31,668 nucleotides of DNA from a virus. Within the stretch, counting starts at the first letter, position 1. Each line of letters starts with the position of its first letter. The stretch lies in IMG/VR virus record IMGVR_UViG_3300043570_000882, positions 1 through 31,668 of that record, one strand, 5' to 3'. The notes below the pieces were generated by a model that made no database searches, was not told the origin of the DNA, and saw only the letters and a list, made by a program, of their open reading frames with translations. Shown in pieces: positions 16,115-24,700 of this stretch. The position numbers and the translations under genes were made by a program.

Positions 16115-16516
16115 TTATGCAGGTGCTCTCTCACCAGTAGGTTCAGGTGTAACACTACCAGAGGTAGGAGACCAAGGTAAATCGTTTTCAGTAACATCAA
16201 TTCTACTGTATTTAACCTCATCTATTTGTCTTTGTATCATTTCGTTAATATGGTTCATATAATTAGATGGACCTACTCCACTAACATAATCTTTAATCCA
16301 TTCCAATACTATTTCTTCTGTCAAATCTTGATAGTCTATAAAACCATCACCATTTACATCTTTAGCTTCAAACGGAGTTGCTCCATGAAATATTCCAGTA
16401 TTACCATCGGAATCCGTACCAGTTATTGTCCATTGAGTACCAACCACAATATTATTTAATGTATCAGTATTTTGCTTTCTTAATGATGTCAATTTCCATT
16501 CGTATGTCAGTGCCAT
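16115..16516 (-). CDS. Small virion protein with an EF-hand calcium loop
   Basis: A 133-residue protein. It starts MALTYEWKLTSLRKQNTDTL with a beta-rich first half (VGTQWTITGTDSDG), then a textbook EF-hand loop at residues 53-64, DVNGDGFIDYQD, with Asp53, Asn55, Asp57 and Asp64 as likely ligands. It ends in a helix (EEIVLEWIKDYV) and a proline-rich tail. Similar short proteins with a YEWK-type start and an EDLTEE-like helix occur in tail clusters of T4-like cyanophages. It lies between the fibre and sheath genes, so it is probably a virion component. The calcium loop is visible directly; the overall role is unknown. Confidence 0.65.
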   Translation of the reverse strand: MALTYEWKLTSLRKQNTDTLNNIVVGTQWTITGTDSDGNTGIFHGATPFEAKDVNGDGFIDYQDLTEEIVLEWIKDYVSGVGPSNYMNHINEMIQRQIDEVKYSRIDVTENDLPWSPTSGSVTPEPTGERAPA

Positions 16517-16535
16517 AATTTATTTGTTTATATGT

Positions 16536-16544
16536 TATAAATAT
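16536..16544 (-). promoter_or_regulatory. Candidate late promoter element before the 133-residue gene
   Basis: Reads ATATTTATA on the minus strand within TATATATTTATAAC, 19 bases before the ATG at 16516. The leader that follows, ATATAAACAAATAAATT, is A-rich like those of neighbouring genes. Confidence 0.4.
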
Positions 16545-16558
16545 ATATTTTTTTGTTT

Positions 16559-16990
16559 TTAAACTTCTAATGAACCACTATAATAATCAGTAGTTAATAA
16601 ATGTCTATATGCTTGTGCCATATGGTCTAATTCAGATGGTACTTCTAACATAAATCTACAATAATGGTCCATACCAGCTGTTCCGATACTTACACCATAT
16701 TTATTATCTCCTGCAATTGTACCAACAAATCCAACTGGTTTTGCATCATTATTTCTTGCAGCTTGGTCTTTCCAAATGGTAACAGCTATTGTTGCCACAT
16801 ATCCCGCTATCCAATAAACTTCAGTACCAGGAGATTCATCTCTAACTGTAAACCCATCTGGTCTAGACGTATCCACTGGTGGGGGAGTATCTGCCATTCT
16901 TTTTTCAATTGTTACGTTTGTAACTACATGATATGCATTAGGTACAATAACTCCAGTTCCAGGTATTTCAAAATCTTTAATTAGTGCCAT
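16559..16990 (-). CDS. Small tail-region protein, function unknown
   Basis: A 143-residue protein starting MALIKDFEIPGTGVIVPNAY followed by HVVTNVTIEKR, with a proline-rich loop (TPPPVDTSRPDGF) near 34-48, a beta segment (EVYWIAGYVATIAVTIWKD) and a C-terminal helix (SELDHMAQAYRHLLTTDYY). There is no signal peptide; the hydrophobic stretch is too short and too aromatic for a membrane helix and looks like a buried strand. It follows the S74 fibre with a gap of four bases and must be co-transcribed with it. A fibre attachment or baseplate accessory role is plausible, by position only. Confidence 0.6.
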   Translation of the reverse strand: MALIKDFEIPGTGVIVPNAYHVVTNVTIEKRMADTPPPVDTSRPDGFTVRDESPGTEVYWIAGYVATIAVTIWKDQAARNNDAKPVGFVGTIAGDNKYGVSIGTAGMDHYCRFMLEVPSELDHMAQAYRHLLTTDYYSGSLEV

Positions 16991-16994
16991 ATTA

Positions 16995-19900
16995 TTATCC
17001 TTTAATATTAAATATTAAATTATTTAAAATTTCTTTTAATTCTTTAATTTCTTCTGATTGTTTTTTTACAATTTCATTTTGCTCCTTAAATGCTTCAATA
17101 AATAATCCTGCAAGATTACCATATGCAACCGCATATTCATCTAAATCTTTCACATATGATACAACTTCCGGAACAATTTCATTTACTTCTTGTGCAATTA
17201 CACCCAATTGTCTTTTATCAGCACCACCATCAGGAATCGTATCATTTTCATTATAAATTTTAGTATAGTAAATACCTCTTAATTGTAAAACTTTATCCAA
17301 AGCGTTATCAACTGTAACAATATCCTTTTTCTTTCTTATATCCGAATAAGCTACGATATTGCCTGTTGCGTAAACACCACCATTACAATATATTGCATAC
17401 CCTCCGGCGGTTGAGGATGTACCCATTCCAGTACAATTATTTCCCAATGAATGATAAAACACCCATCTACCATATCCCTCTATATAACATCCACCATTAC
17501 CACTTCCATCAAACATATAGTAAGGTGAGTTACCAGTACCAATACTTAAACCATACCACCCATTTCTATTACCATCAATTATCCATGAACCATATGACCT
17601 GTTACTTGGGTAGAAGTGTGCACCATTTATTCCAGAATATATTCCATGATGTCCAGTAAGATTTTGCCATGTATGCCAAAATGAATAGTTAGATGAACCA
17701 CTCAATTGAATTAGAATACCACTCATATCATAATCAGAATATAATCTAACTCCTTCATATGAACCAGCGTTTGCTCCAAACTTAAGACCTGTATGATATG
17801 CAATTCTTAAATCCGGATAAGGATAACCCCAACCACCACCTTCTTGGAAGATAGAGTATGCGTTTGTACCTTGTCCAGAGTTACCACCAACTCCAGTGAA
17901 ATCTAAACGAGCTATTCTACAATAATCATTGAATTCACCAGAACTCAATTGAGAATATCCAGTTGGGTTACAATAATATGATGTATTAACTCCTTTATAA
18001 AAGGCGTTAGCCATTACATTTTTATTACCACCACCAGGTCCAATTCTTACTTCACCACCATCATAGTAGTTTAATTCCAATGGGTCACCACCTCTACCAT
18101 TTACAGTATCAAAATATCCGTTTCTACCAATAACGCCATATGAACTATCACCTTGCCAATATAAATTATAATAATATACTGCGTTTAAAGATGATGTTCC
18201 ATCAGGATCTAAATAATATCCACCATTGTTTGAATCTCTAAATGATGTTGCCCATAATGCTGATGTACTTGAATTATTATCATACATTGCAATCTTATAC
18301 CAACCACTAGGGCTATTCCAGCTATATCTCCACCATAAGTTTGCATTCACACCACCAATCATCTGCCATCCGTATGCGTTACTACCATTACTCCAGTGGA
18401 ATGTTTGAATACCAACGTGATGTGATGTATCACCCGGTCTATTTTGTGCACCAGTAGAACCCCAGCTATCAATAAATCCAGAACCCCATCCTAACATTTC
18501 ATTGAAAGTATAAGAACCCCATCCCATATTACCAGTCCAATAAACTTGGTCTCCTGTTATGTAAGGTCTCCAGTAATTATATCTACCGGTTATACCAGTT
18601 TTAGCTTGCGTAGTTTGATTCCATCCATTAATATTTGAATCTCTATCTCCAGCAGGATTTAAATAGTATCCAGTACTTTCATTATCACGATAATAAGTTG
18701 CATCTACATATTGTCTAAACCAAGCTCTTGATGAAATTGCTGCGAATGTTGTACCATAGTTCATTATCAACATACCATGGTCATTCAAAAATCCAGCTTG
18801 TCCTCCCGCGTTTGGATGTGACCAAGCTATACCATACATATTGTTGGTAGCTGAGCCATCATTTGATATTTTATATGCATCACCCATCGCATATACCATT
18901 TGATATCTAGTTGATGTATAAACCCCAACTATACCAGACCCATAGTTATTATCAAGATACAAATAGTTTCCAGAATAAATGTTGTATCCGTTAAGCCTTC
19001 CATTACTATACCAGTTTGTTTCACCATGAAATCTAATGTTCTGTCCACTATAATAGTTTAAGTACATTTGCTTACTAGCACTTGCCGAGTCCAAATGTAA
19101 ATTACCATCCGTTGAAATTACTTGTGCTTGATAACTACCAAGTTTATTACTTGCAGCACCTACATATAGATAAGCTCCCCAAGATGCATTTGGTCCATAT
19201 AGTGTACCAGAGTTATCTCCATTTTGTACAGCCTCTCTAACATATGAATAGTTTCCAGATACAGCAAATGTTTTAATTGTTGAACCATTACTACTTTGAA
19301 TTCTAAATCCAGTACCAGAGTATGCTCTAATTTCTTCCCAATCATCATCTGCGTTCCATAAGAAGTGATTTGTATCTCCGTTAGTTCTTAGATATAATCT
19401 TTGGTCATTCAAACCATAAGAACCAGTCATATTAATACCACCACTAATAGGAATTGCATAAGAACCATAGTTTCCAGCATGCAACATTGCTCTCCATCCA
19501 CTTTGCCAGTTTGTAGTACCATACCATCCGTATCTATGAAGAATTTCACCCTGATAGAAGTAATATTGGTCATGTTGATGTCCACCTAATCCATAGTATT
19601 CAATTAATGTACCATATGAAGATGGTGCTCCACTTTGAGTGTAACTATCCCACATTCTAAATGACATTGATTGAGTACCACTACCATTACCATGAGCTCC
19701 CCAACTATAATCCCATTCTCTATAAGGGAATGTTACTTGGTTTACTACTATTCTATTACTATTCCATAAATAAGTTGTATCATCTGAAACATAATATAAT
19801 GGTGAACGGAAATTACCATTTACCGAATCTGGTGTTATCCATACAGTTTGGTCAGTCATTCTAATTGTTGTAAAATTAGAGTTACCTTCTGTACCAGTAT

Positions 19901-22900
19901 TCAAATCTATTCTTCTTGATGAACCTCTATTTGAGATAATCATTTTACCAGTACCATCATGATTTAATGAGAAACCTTGAGCTGTATAAGCTGCATAAGT
20001 TCCAAATGATTGAGATGAGCCTCCCAAACCAATATATGCTCTATGTGTACCATTTTCAGTAAAGTCTGCTAAACCATATGTAGTTGAATCATTTAAATTT
20101 AATCTAACATTACCAGTAGTAAGATTATTAGTTAAAGTAGTTGTGCCAGCTGTAGTTAATGAATTTATATTAGATGTACCTGCCGGGTCTGAATAGTATC
20201 CAGTATTATCTCTATCATAGAATCTATATGCGTATAAATCTCCAGCTAAAGTAAGAGTACCACCATTAGATAATGCCATTATTTGAGTTGCCCCAGCATT
20301 ATACCAATCATATGCACCATTACCAAAGTTTCTTAAACGAGATGTACCAGCATCTTGTATAAATCCAGTATAATTAGAAGCATCTCCAATATTTAAACCA
20401 GTACTCCAACCAACACCAGCTGCACCACCTGCCCAAATACTTACTCTACCAGAAGAAATTGCAGCTGTGCCACTTAATACAGTTTGTCCACCATATACAT
20501 AGAAAGGAACTGATGGTGAACCAGGAGAACCAACGGATACACCTGCTGTAAAGTTATTATATCCATTAAGGTATAACATGTTAGTATTCCAACCGCTATA
20601 TCTCCCTATTGCTTGCCATCCAGTTAATTGTACAGTCGTATCACCACCACCTGCTACGTTTAATGTAGGTCCAGCAAAATATCCATTACCACTTTCATTT
20701 ACTGAAAATAATTCGTTTGATGCTTTTCTTGCATTGTTTCCAACTATAAATTTACTATCGGTTTGGTTATTATTAGAATCTATACTTACACGTACATCAC
20801 CAGCACCAGCCATATAAAGTACATTACCAGATGAATTATCTTGTACAAGAATCACATCATATGTATTATCTCTATACAAACCAGCGGAAGTATCACTTAA
20901 ATAAAATGCCCCTCCATTTCCACCAGAGTTTGCAATTACCTGATTGAATACAACGTTATCGGTTGTACGAACATTTTGGTTCATATTATAAGCATAAGGG
21001 TCACTTACACTATCCAATAGATATTTCCAACCAGTCCAAGAGTTACCACTATTAGTACTATAATCACCAAAACGAACTCCTAAACGAGTACCACCATAAA
21101 CAGAACTATATGGTGTATATAATTGTAACGAACCGCCACCACCAGAATAAGTTCTCATCATCATTACAGACCCATAATTTGGAAATCCTTCTGTAGATGA
21201 AACGAATGCATTTGTTATGCCTTGTCCAAATGCTTGTGGTAAAGATGATGCACTCCAACCATAATTAGCTAATGCATTTAATAGGTTAGCCGATGTTGCT
21301 ACACCACTTAAGTTTGATGTTACGTTTACAAATGTTGGTGAATCGGTTGTTCTAAGATTTTGATTCATTAAGTGAACTTCCGTAGCTCCCTGTCCAGTAT
21401 CAACCGTAGCAAACGTTACTGCATCAGTTGTACGAACATTTTGATTCATTGCGTACAATTCATTTGCACCTTGTCCAGTATTAACGGTTGCAAATGTTAC
21501 ACCATCAGTAGTTCTTACGTTTTGGTCCATTAAATAAACTTCGGTTGCTCCTTGTCCTGTGTTTAATGTACCACTAAGAACTACGTTACCACTTACGTTT
21601 ACGTTATCATCAAATGACCATCTATCATTACCCTCATCCCAAATAAATTGTTTTGTTGCTGCATTACCTCTCTTAACTTCTATACCAGCGTTTTCGGTTG
21701 GTGTGGTTGATGCTCCAATATCTGCGTTTAATGTAATGATATTATCACCTACATTTAAAGTTGTTGTATTAATATATGTTGTTGTACCACTTACAGTAAG
21801 GTCACCACTAATTGTAGCGTTACCAGTTACTGCTAATGTAGTTCCATCAAAAGTTAAATTTGATTCAACAGTTCCGTTTGGCGCAGTTCCATTTAAAGTT
21901 ATTACACCATTATTTGTTCCACCAGTTAATGATAATAATCCAGATGAACCAGATGTACCACGTGTTCCTGATGTGCCAGAAGTTCCTGATGTGCCAGAAG
22001 TTCCTGATGTACCGCTTGTGCCAGAAGTTCCCGAACTTCCACTTACACCAGATGTTCCTGATGTGCCACTACTTCCACTTGTTCCCGATGTGCCACTTGT
22101 ACCAGATGTTCCTGATGTGCCACTTGTACCAGATGTTCCTGATGTACCTCTTGTGCCAGATGTTCCTGATGTGCCAGACGTTCCCGATGTTCCAGAAGTT
22201 CCGGATGAGCCACTAATACCAGATGTTCCCGAAGTTCCGCTTGTGCCAGAAGTTCCCGATGAACCACTAACTCCAGAAGTTCCTGATGTACCAGATGTAC
22301 CATTTGAACCTTGTGCCCCAGACGTACCACTTGTGCCAGACGTTCCTGATGTACCACTTGAACCTTGTGCCCCCGATGTACCACTTGTGCCAGAAGTTCC
22401 TGATGTACCTCTACTTCCGCTTGTGCCAGAAGTTCCTGATGTACCAGACGTTCCTGATGTACCATTTGAGCCGGATGAACCTTGTATTCCAGAAGTTCCT
22501 GATGTTCCAGAAGTTCCTGATGTTCCACTACTTCCACTTGTGCCAGACGTTCCTGATGTTCCCGATGAACCACCTGTGCCACTTGCTCCACTAGTACCAC
22601 TACTTCCAGAAGTTCCTGATGTACCCCTACTACCTGATGTGCCGCTTGTACCGCTTGTGCCGCTTGTGCCACTTGTACCACTTGTACCACCAGCGCCACC
22701 AGCTCCACTTATACCGGATGTTCCAGAAGTTCCTGATGTACCAGAAGTTCCTGATGTGCCGCTTGTACCACCACTTCCAGATGTACCACCACTTCCTGCA
22801 GTACCAGAACCTCCACCTGCTCCAGTTAGACCAGATGTTCCCGATGTACCACTTGTGCCAGATGTACCGCTTGTGCCAGAAGTACCTCCACTTCCACCAG

Positions 22901-24008
22901 TTCCAGTTGAACCAGTTGGTCCTATTAATCCCGATGTACCAGACGTTCCCGATGAGCCACTACTACCACTACTACCACTCACTCCACTACTTCCACTAGT
23001 ACCAGATGACCCAGATGTACCAGATGACCCAGAAGTTCCCGATGAACCAGATGAACCATTTTGTCCTGATGTTCCTGATGTGCCAGAAGTTCCTGATGTG
23101 CCAGATGAACCGCTTGTACCAGAAGTTCCTGATGACCCAGAAGTTCCACGACTTCCTGATGTGCCAGAAGTTCCTGATGTGCCAGAAGTTCCTGATGTGC
23201 CAGATGTTCCTGATGTACCAGACGTTCCCGATGTACCAGAAGTTCCTGATGTGCCCCTTGTGCCGGATGTTCCTGATGTACCACTTGTGCCAGATGTTCC
23301 TGATGTGCCGGATGTTCCTGATGTGCCAGAAGTTCCTGATGTGCCAGAAGTTCCTGATGTGCCGCTTGTACCAGATGTACCAGATGATGCTGCAGATGTT
23401 TTTATACCTATTTTACCACTTACAGTATTATAAACTAAAACTTCTTGAGTTGTTAAATCTTGTTGTAGTGAACCAGTTCCAAATGTTAATGAACCAGTTA
23501 TACCAACACTACCAGTAAATTCTTGCTTATCATTTTGTGCATCACCAAATTTGTTACTTCCACTTGCGTAGATTATTGATGATGAAATATATGTTGCGAA
23601 TAATTCAGTTGTATTTATTTTTCCAGTTACATTTAAGTTACCAGCAATATTTGTATTTGTGTTTACTTGTAATCCTAAATTTGGAGATATAATTGCTGTT
23701 GCAGAGCCTGATTTTAATCTGTCTAAATCCCCAATTGCACCAGCATTAATATTAAATAATCCACCTCCATCACCTCTAAATAATGATGCTGTTATTGAAC
23801 CACTAATTTGTGTGTTTCCTCTTATTTGCAAAGTAGAACCACCACCAGTTCCTATAATATTTGTCTGAACTGCGGATGCTGTAAAATTTCCTACAACACT
23901 TACAGATTCCGATGAAGCATTTATAATAGAGCTACCACTTACAAAAAGAGATATACTATTTACACTATTTAAATTTAAGCCATTTGGGTCTTTACCATTA
24001 AACTGCAT
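16995..24008 (-). CDS. Giant tail fibre with collagen-like repeats and S74 chaperone
   Basis: A 2337-residue fibre. Residues 1-204 are beta-rich with one GDGGGLFNI...ISPNLGLQVNT module. About 204-689 are Gly-x-x repeats, mostly GTS. About 690-900 include TNNGVITLNG..ESNLTFDGT and three tandem 26-residue copies of TGQGAxExxxMxQNxRTTD. The long shaft to ~2220 has several FxDxNxxGYYxDPxG repeats (such as RDNTGYYSDPAGTSNINSL) and Trp/Tyr/Gly-rich segments that may bind sugars. The last 116 residues are a peptidase S74 intramolecular chaperone: SDIRKKKD begins at Ser2222, with Lys2227 five residues on, matching the Ser-Lys dyad of endosialidase tails, then a coiled coil (EQNEIVKKQSEEIKELKEIL). The chaperone aids trimerisation and then cuts itself off, presumably before Ser2222. 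A long side or tail fibre that recognises the host is the likely role. Confidence 0.9.
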   Translation of the reverse strand: MQFNGKDPNGLNLNSVNSISLFVSGSSIINASSESVSVVGNFTASAVQTNIIGTGGGSTLQIRGNTQISGSITASLFRGDGGGLFNINAGAIGDLDRLKSGSATAIISPNLGLQVNTNTNIAGNLNVTGKINTTELFATYISSSIIYASGSNKFGDAQNDKQEFTGSVGITGSLTFGTGSLQQDLTTQEVLVYNTVSGKIGIKTSAASSGTSGTSGTSGTSGTSGTSGTSGTSGTSGTSGTSGTSGTSGTRGTSGTSGTSGTSGTSGTSGTSGTSGTSGTSGTSGSRGTSGSSGTSGTSGSSGTSGTSGTSGTSGQNGSSGSSGTSGSSGTSGSSGTSGSSGVSGSSGSSGSSGTSGTSGLIGPTGSTGTGGSGGTSGTSGTSGTSGTSGTSGLTGAGGGSGTAGSGGTSGSGGTSGTSGTSGTSGTSGTSGISGAGGAGGTSGTSGTSGTSGTSGTSGSRGTSGTSGSSGTSGASGTGGSSGTSGTSGTSGSSGTSGTSGTSGTSGIQGSSGSNGTSGTSGTSGTSGTSGSRGTSGTSGTSGTSGAQGSSGTSGTSGTSGTSGAQGSNGTSGTSGTSGVSGSSGTSGTSGTSGTSGISGSSGTSGTSGTSGTSGTSGTRGTSGTSGTSGTSGTSGTSGTSGTSGSSGTSGTSGVSGSSGTSGTSGTSGTSGTSGTSGTSGTRGTSGSSGLLSLTGGTNNGVITLNGTAPNGTVESNLTFDGTTLAVTGNATISGDLTVSGTTTYINTTTLNVGDNIITLNADIGASTTPTENAGIEVKRGNAATKQFIWDEGNDRWSFDDNVNVSGNVVLSGTLNTGQGATEVYLMDQNVRTTDGVTFATVNTGQGANELYAMNQNVRTTDAVTFATVDTGQGATEVHLMNQNLRTTDSPTFVNVTSNLSGVATSANLLNALANYGWSASSLPQAFGQGITNAFVSSTEGFPNYGSVMMMRTYSGGGGSLQLYTPYSSVYGGTRLGVRFGDYSTNSGNSWTGWKYLLDSVSDPYAYNMNQNVRTTDNVVFNQVIANSGGNGGAFYLSDTSAGLYRDNTYDVILVQDNSSGNVLYMAGAGDVRVSIDSNNNQTDSKFIVGNNARKASNELFSVNESGNGYFAGPTLNVAGGGDTTVQLTGWQAIGRYSGWNTNMLYLNGYNNFTAGVSVGSPGSPSVPFYVYGGQTVLSGTAAISSGRVSIWAGGAAGVGWSTGLNIGDASNYTGFIQDAGTSRLRNFGNGAYDWYNAGATQIMALSNGGTLTLAGDLYAYRFYDRDNTGYYSDPAGTSNINSLTTAGTTTLTNNLTTGNVRLNLNDSTTYGLADFTENGTHRAYIGLGGSSQSFGTYAAYTAQGFSLNHDGTGKMIISNRGSSRRIDLNTGTEGNSNFTTIRMTDQTVWITPDSVNGNFRSPLYYVSDDTTYLWNSNRIVVNQVTFPYREWDYSWGAHGNGSGTQSMSFRMWDSYTQSGAPSSYGTLIEYYGLGGHQHDQYYFYQGEILHRYGWYGTTNWQSGWRAMLHAGNYGSYAIPISGGINMTGSYGLNDQRLYLRTNGDTNHFLWNADDDWEEIRAYSGTGFRIQSSNGSTIKTFAVSGNYSYVREAVQNGDNSGTLYGPNASWGAYLYVGAASNKLGSYQAQVISTDGNLHLDSASASKQMYLNYYSGQNIRFHGETNWYSNGRLNGYNIYSGNYLYLDNNYGSGIVGVYTSTRYQMVYAMGDAYKISNDGSATNNMYGIAWSHPNAGGQAGFLNDHGMLIMNYGTTFAAISSRAWFRQYVDATYYRDNESTGYYLNPAGDRDSNINGWNQTTQAKTGITGRYNYWRPYITGDQVYWTGNMGWGSYTFNEMLGWGSGFIDSWGSTGAQNRPGDTSHHVGIQTFHWSNGSNAYGWQMIGGVNANLWWRYSWNSPSGWYKIAMYDNNSSTSALWATSFRDSNNGGYYLDPDGTSSLNAVYYYNLYWQGDSSYGVIGRNGYFDTVNGRGGDPLELNYYDGGEVRIGPGGGNKNVMANAFYKGVNTSYYCNPTGYSQLSSGEFNDYCRIARLDFTGVGGNSGQGTNAYSIFQEGGGWGYPYPDLRIAYHTGLKFGANAGSYEGVRLYSDYDMSGILIQLSGSSNYSFWHTWQNLTGHHGIYSGINGAHFYPSNRSYGSWIIDGNRNGWYGLSIGTGNSPYYMFDGSGNGGCYIEGYGRWVFYHSLGNNCTGMGTSSTAGGYAIYCNGGVYATGNIVAYSDIRKKKDIVTVDNALDKVLQLRGIYYTKIYNENDTIPDGGADKRQLGVIAQEVNEIVPEVVSYVKDLDEYAVAYGNLAGLFIEAFKEQNEIVKKQSEEIKELKEILNNLIFNIKG
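16998..17345 (-). other. Peptidase S74 domain at the fibre C-terminus
   Basis: This 116-codon stretch encodes the self-cleaving chaperone of the fibre. The Ser codon at 17343-17345 starts SDIRKKKD; LGVIAQEVNEIVPEVV is the conserved middle; and a heptad coiled coil closes the chain. Cleavage before the serine is expected from the family, not shown here. Confidence 0.85.
21943..23393 (-). repeat. Gly-Thr-Ser collagen-like repeat array in the S74 fibre
   Basis: About 480 codons of Gly-x-x triplets, overwhelmingly GTS with some GSS, GVS, GIS, GAQ, GSR and GTR. Proline occurs at one point only (GLIGPTGSTG). The DNA is a degenerate 9-base repeat with local exact 18-base tandem units, for example two copies at 23162-23199. 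Because Gly, Thr and Ser codons vary, most copies are not identical. Occasional charged triplets (GSRG, GTRG) and hydrophobic ones (GISGAGGAG) interrupt it. Confidence 0.9.
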
Positions 24009-24027
24009 TCCGTTTACCTTTTATTTT

Positions 24028-24360
24028 TTATGATACTTCTAATACTGAAACAACAACATCGGCAGAATTTGCTAATGATGATGTTACTGATATAAAATCA
24101 TTTGCTCCTAAAACTAATTTTTGTTCTCCACCAACCAAAACAGTTGCACTACCTTGTGGTATCAATACATCTTTAACTAAATATACACATTTATTTTGAG
24201 TTGAATTTCTAACCATAGCACTTACTGAAATATTTTGTGATGCTGCATTTGCAACATTCACACCAATTATCGTAGTTGTTATTGCTAATGGTGTTTGGTA
24301 TGCAATTACGCCAGCCGTTCCTACCGAACCTGTAATACTATTTTTGAATGTGTTTGCCAT
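24028..24360 (-). CDS. Small beta-rich virion protein
   Basis: A 110-residue protein starting MANTFKNSITGSVGTAGVIA, with strands TTTIIGVNVANAASQNISVS and CVYLVKDVLIPQGSATVLVG, and ending VVVSVLEVS. I recognise the general pattern (MANTFKN, then an ITTTIIGxNxAN strand, then PxGSAxxxxGGxKLVL) from small structural proteins near fibre genes of T4-like and marine phages. The fold is probably an all-beta sandwich or stalk cap. It is packed between two fibre-type genes with gaps of 12-19 bases. Its function is unknown; a fibre connector or decoration protein are options. Confidence 0.65.
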   Translation of the reverse strand: MANTFKNSITGSVGTAGVIAYQTPLAITTTIIGVNVANAASQNISVSAMVRNSTQNKCVYLVKDVLIPQGSATVLVGGEQKLVLGANDFISVTSSLANSADVVVSVLEVS

Positions 24361-24372
24361 TTTATTTTATTT

Positions 24373-24651
24373 TTATCCTAATGCTATTGCAAATGCTAAT
24401 GCAGTATCTAATACATCAACATTATCAACTCTAAATCCTCCTTGTGTTAAAAATATAGAACCAGTGATAACTTGAGAACCAGTTACAAATAATCTACTTG
24501 TTACATTTAAATTACTAAATGTAGCTTGCTCTACTTCAATAGTACCTTTAAATGAACCAGTAATAGAGCCCGTAAATGAACCACTTAAATTAGCGTAAGC
24601 ATTTGAAGCTTGTGAAATTGAGCCGGAAAATATGGGACTATGAATTATCAT
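24373..24651 (-). CDS. Short fibre-like protein
   Basis: A 92-residue protein rich in Ser, Gly and Thr: SGSFTGSITGSFKGTIEVEQ, then NLNVTSRLFVTGSQVITGSI, then FLTQGGFRVDNVDVLDTALA. The SGSxTGSxxG and LxVTGSQxITGSI pattern matches the N-terminal beta modules of both giant fibres, so it is probably a paralogue or a detached piece of one. It has no signal peptide. It may form a short trimeric beta-helix plug or adaptor between fibre and baseplate. It is a complete ORF with its own candidate promoter, so I do not call it a pseudogene. Confidence 0.6.
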   Translation of the reverse strand: MIIHSPIFSGSISQASNAYANLSGSFTGSITGSFKGTIEVEQATFSNLNVTSRLFVTGSQVITGSIFLTQGGFRVDNVDVLDTALAFAIALG

Positions 24652-24677
24652 CTATATTATATACATTTCGTTATGTG

Positions 24678-24686
24678 TATAAATAT
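24678..24686 (-). promoter_or_regulatory. Candidate late promoter element before the short fibre-like gene
   Basis: Reads ATATTTATA on the minus strand within TTATATTTATACAC, 26 bases before the ATG at 24651. It lies in the largest gap of the fibre cluster. Confidence 0.4.
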
Positions 24687-24700
24687 AAATAATTTTCCTT

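Noticed and set aside
113-24686. T4-type late promoters TATAAATA on the plus strand
   Set aside because: The match exists, but no plus-strand gene follows any copy. I kept only the coding-strand reading ATATTTATA as a candidate, and I saw a few similar strings inside coding regions (near 4267 and 7501) as expected from AT content.
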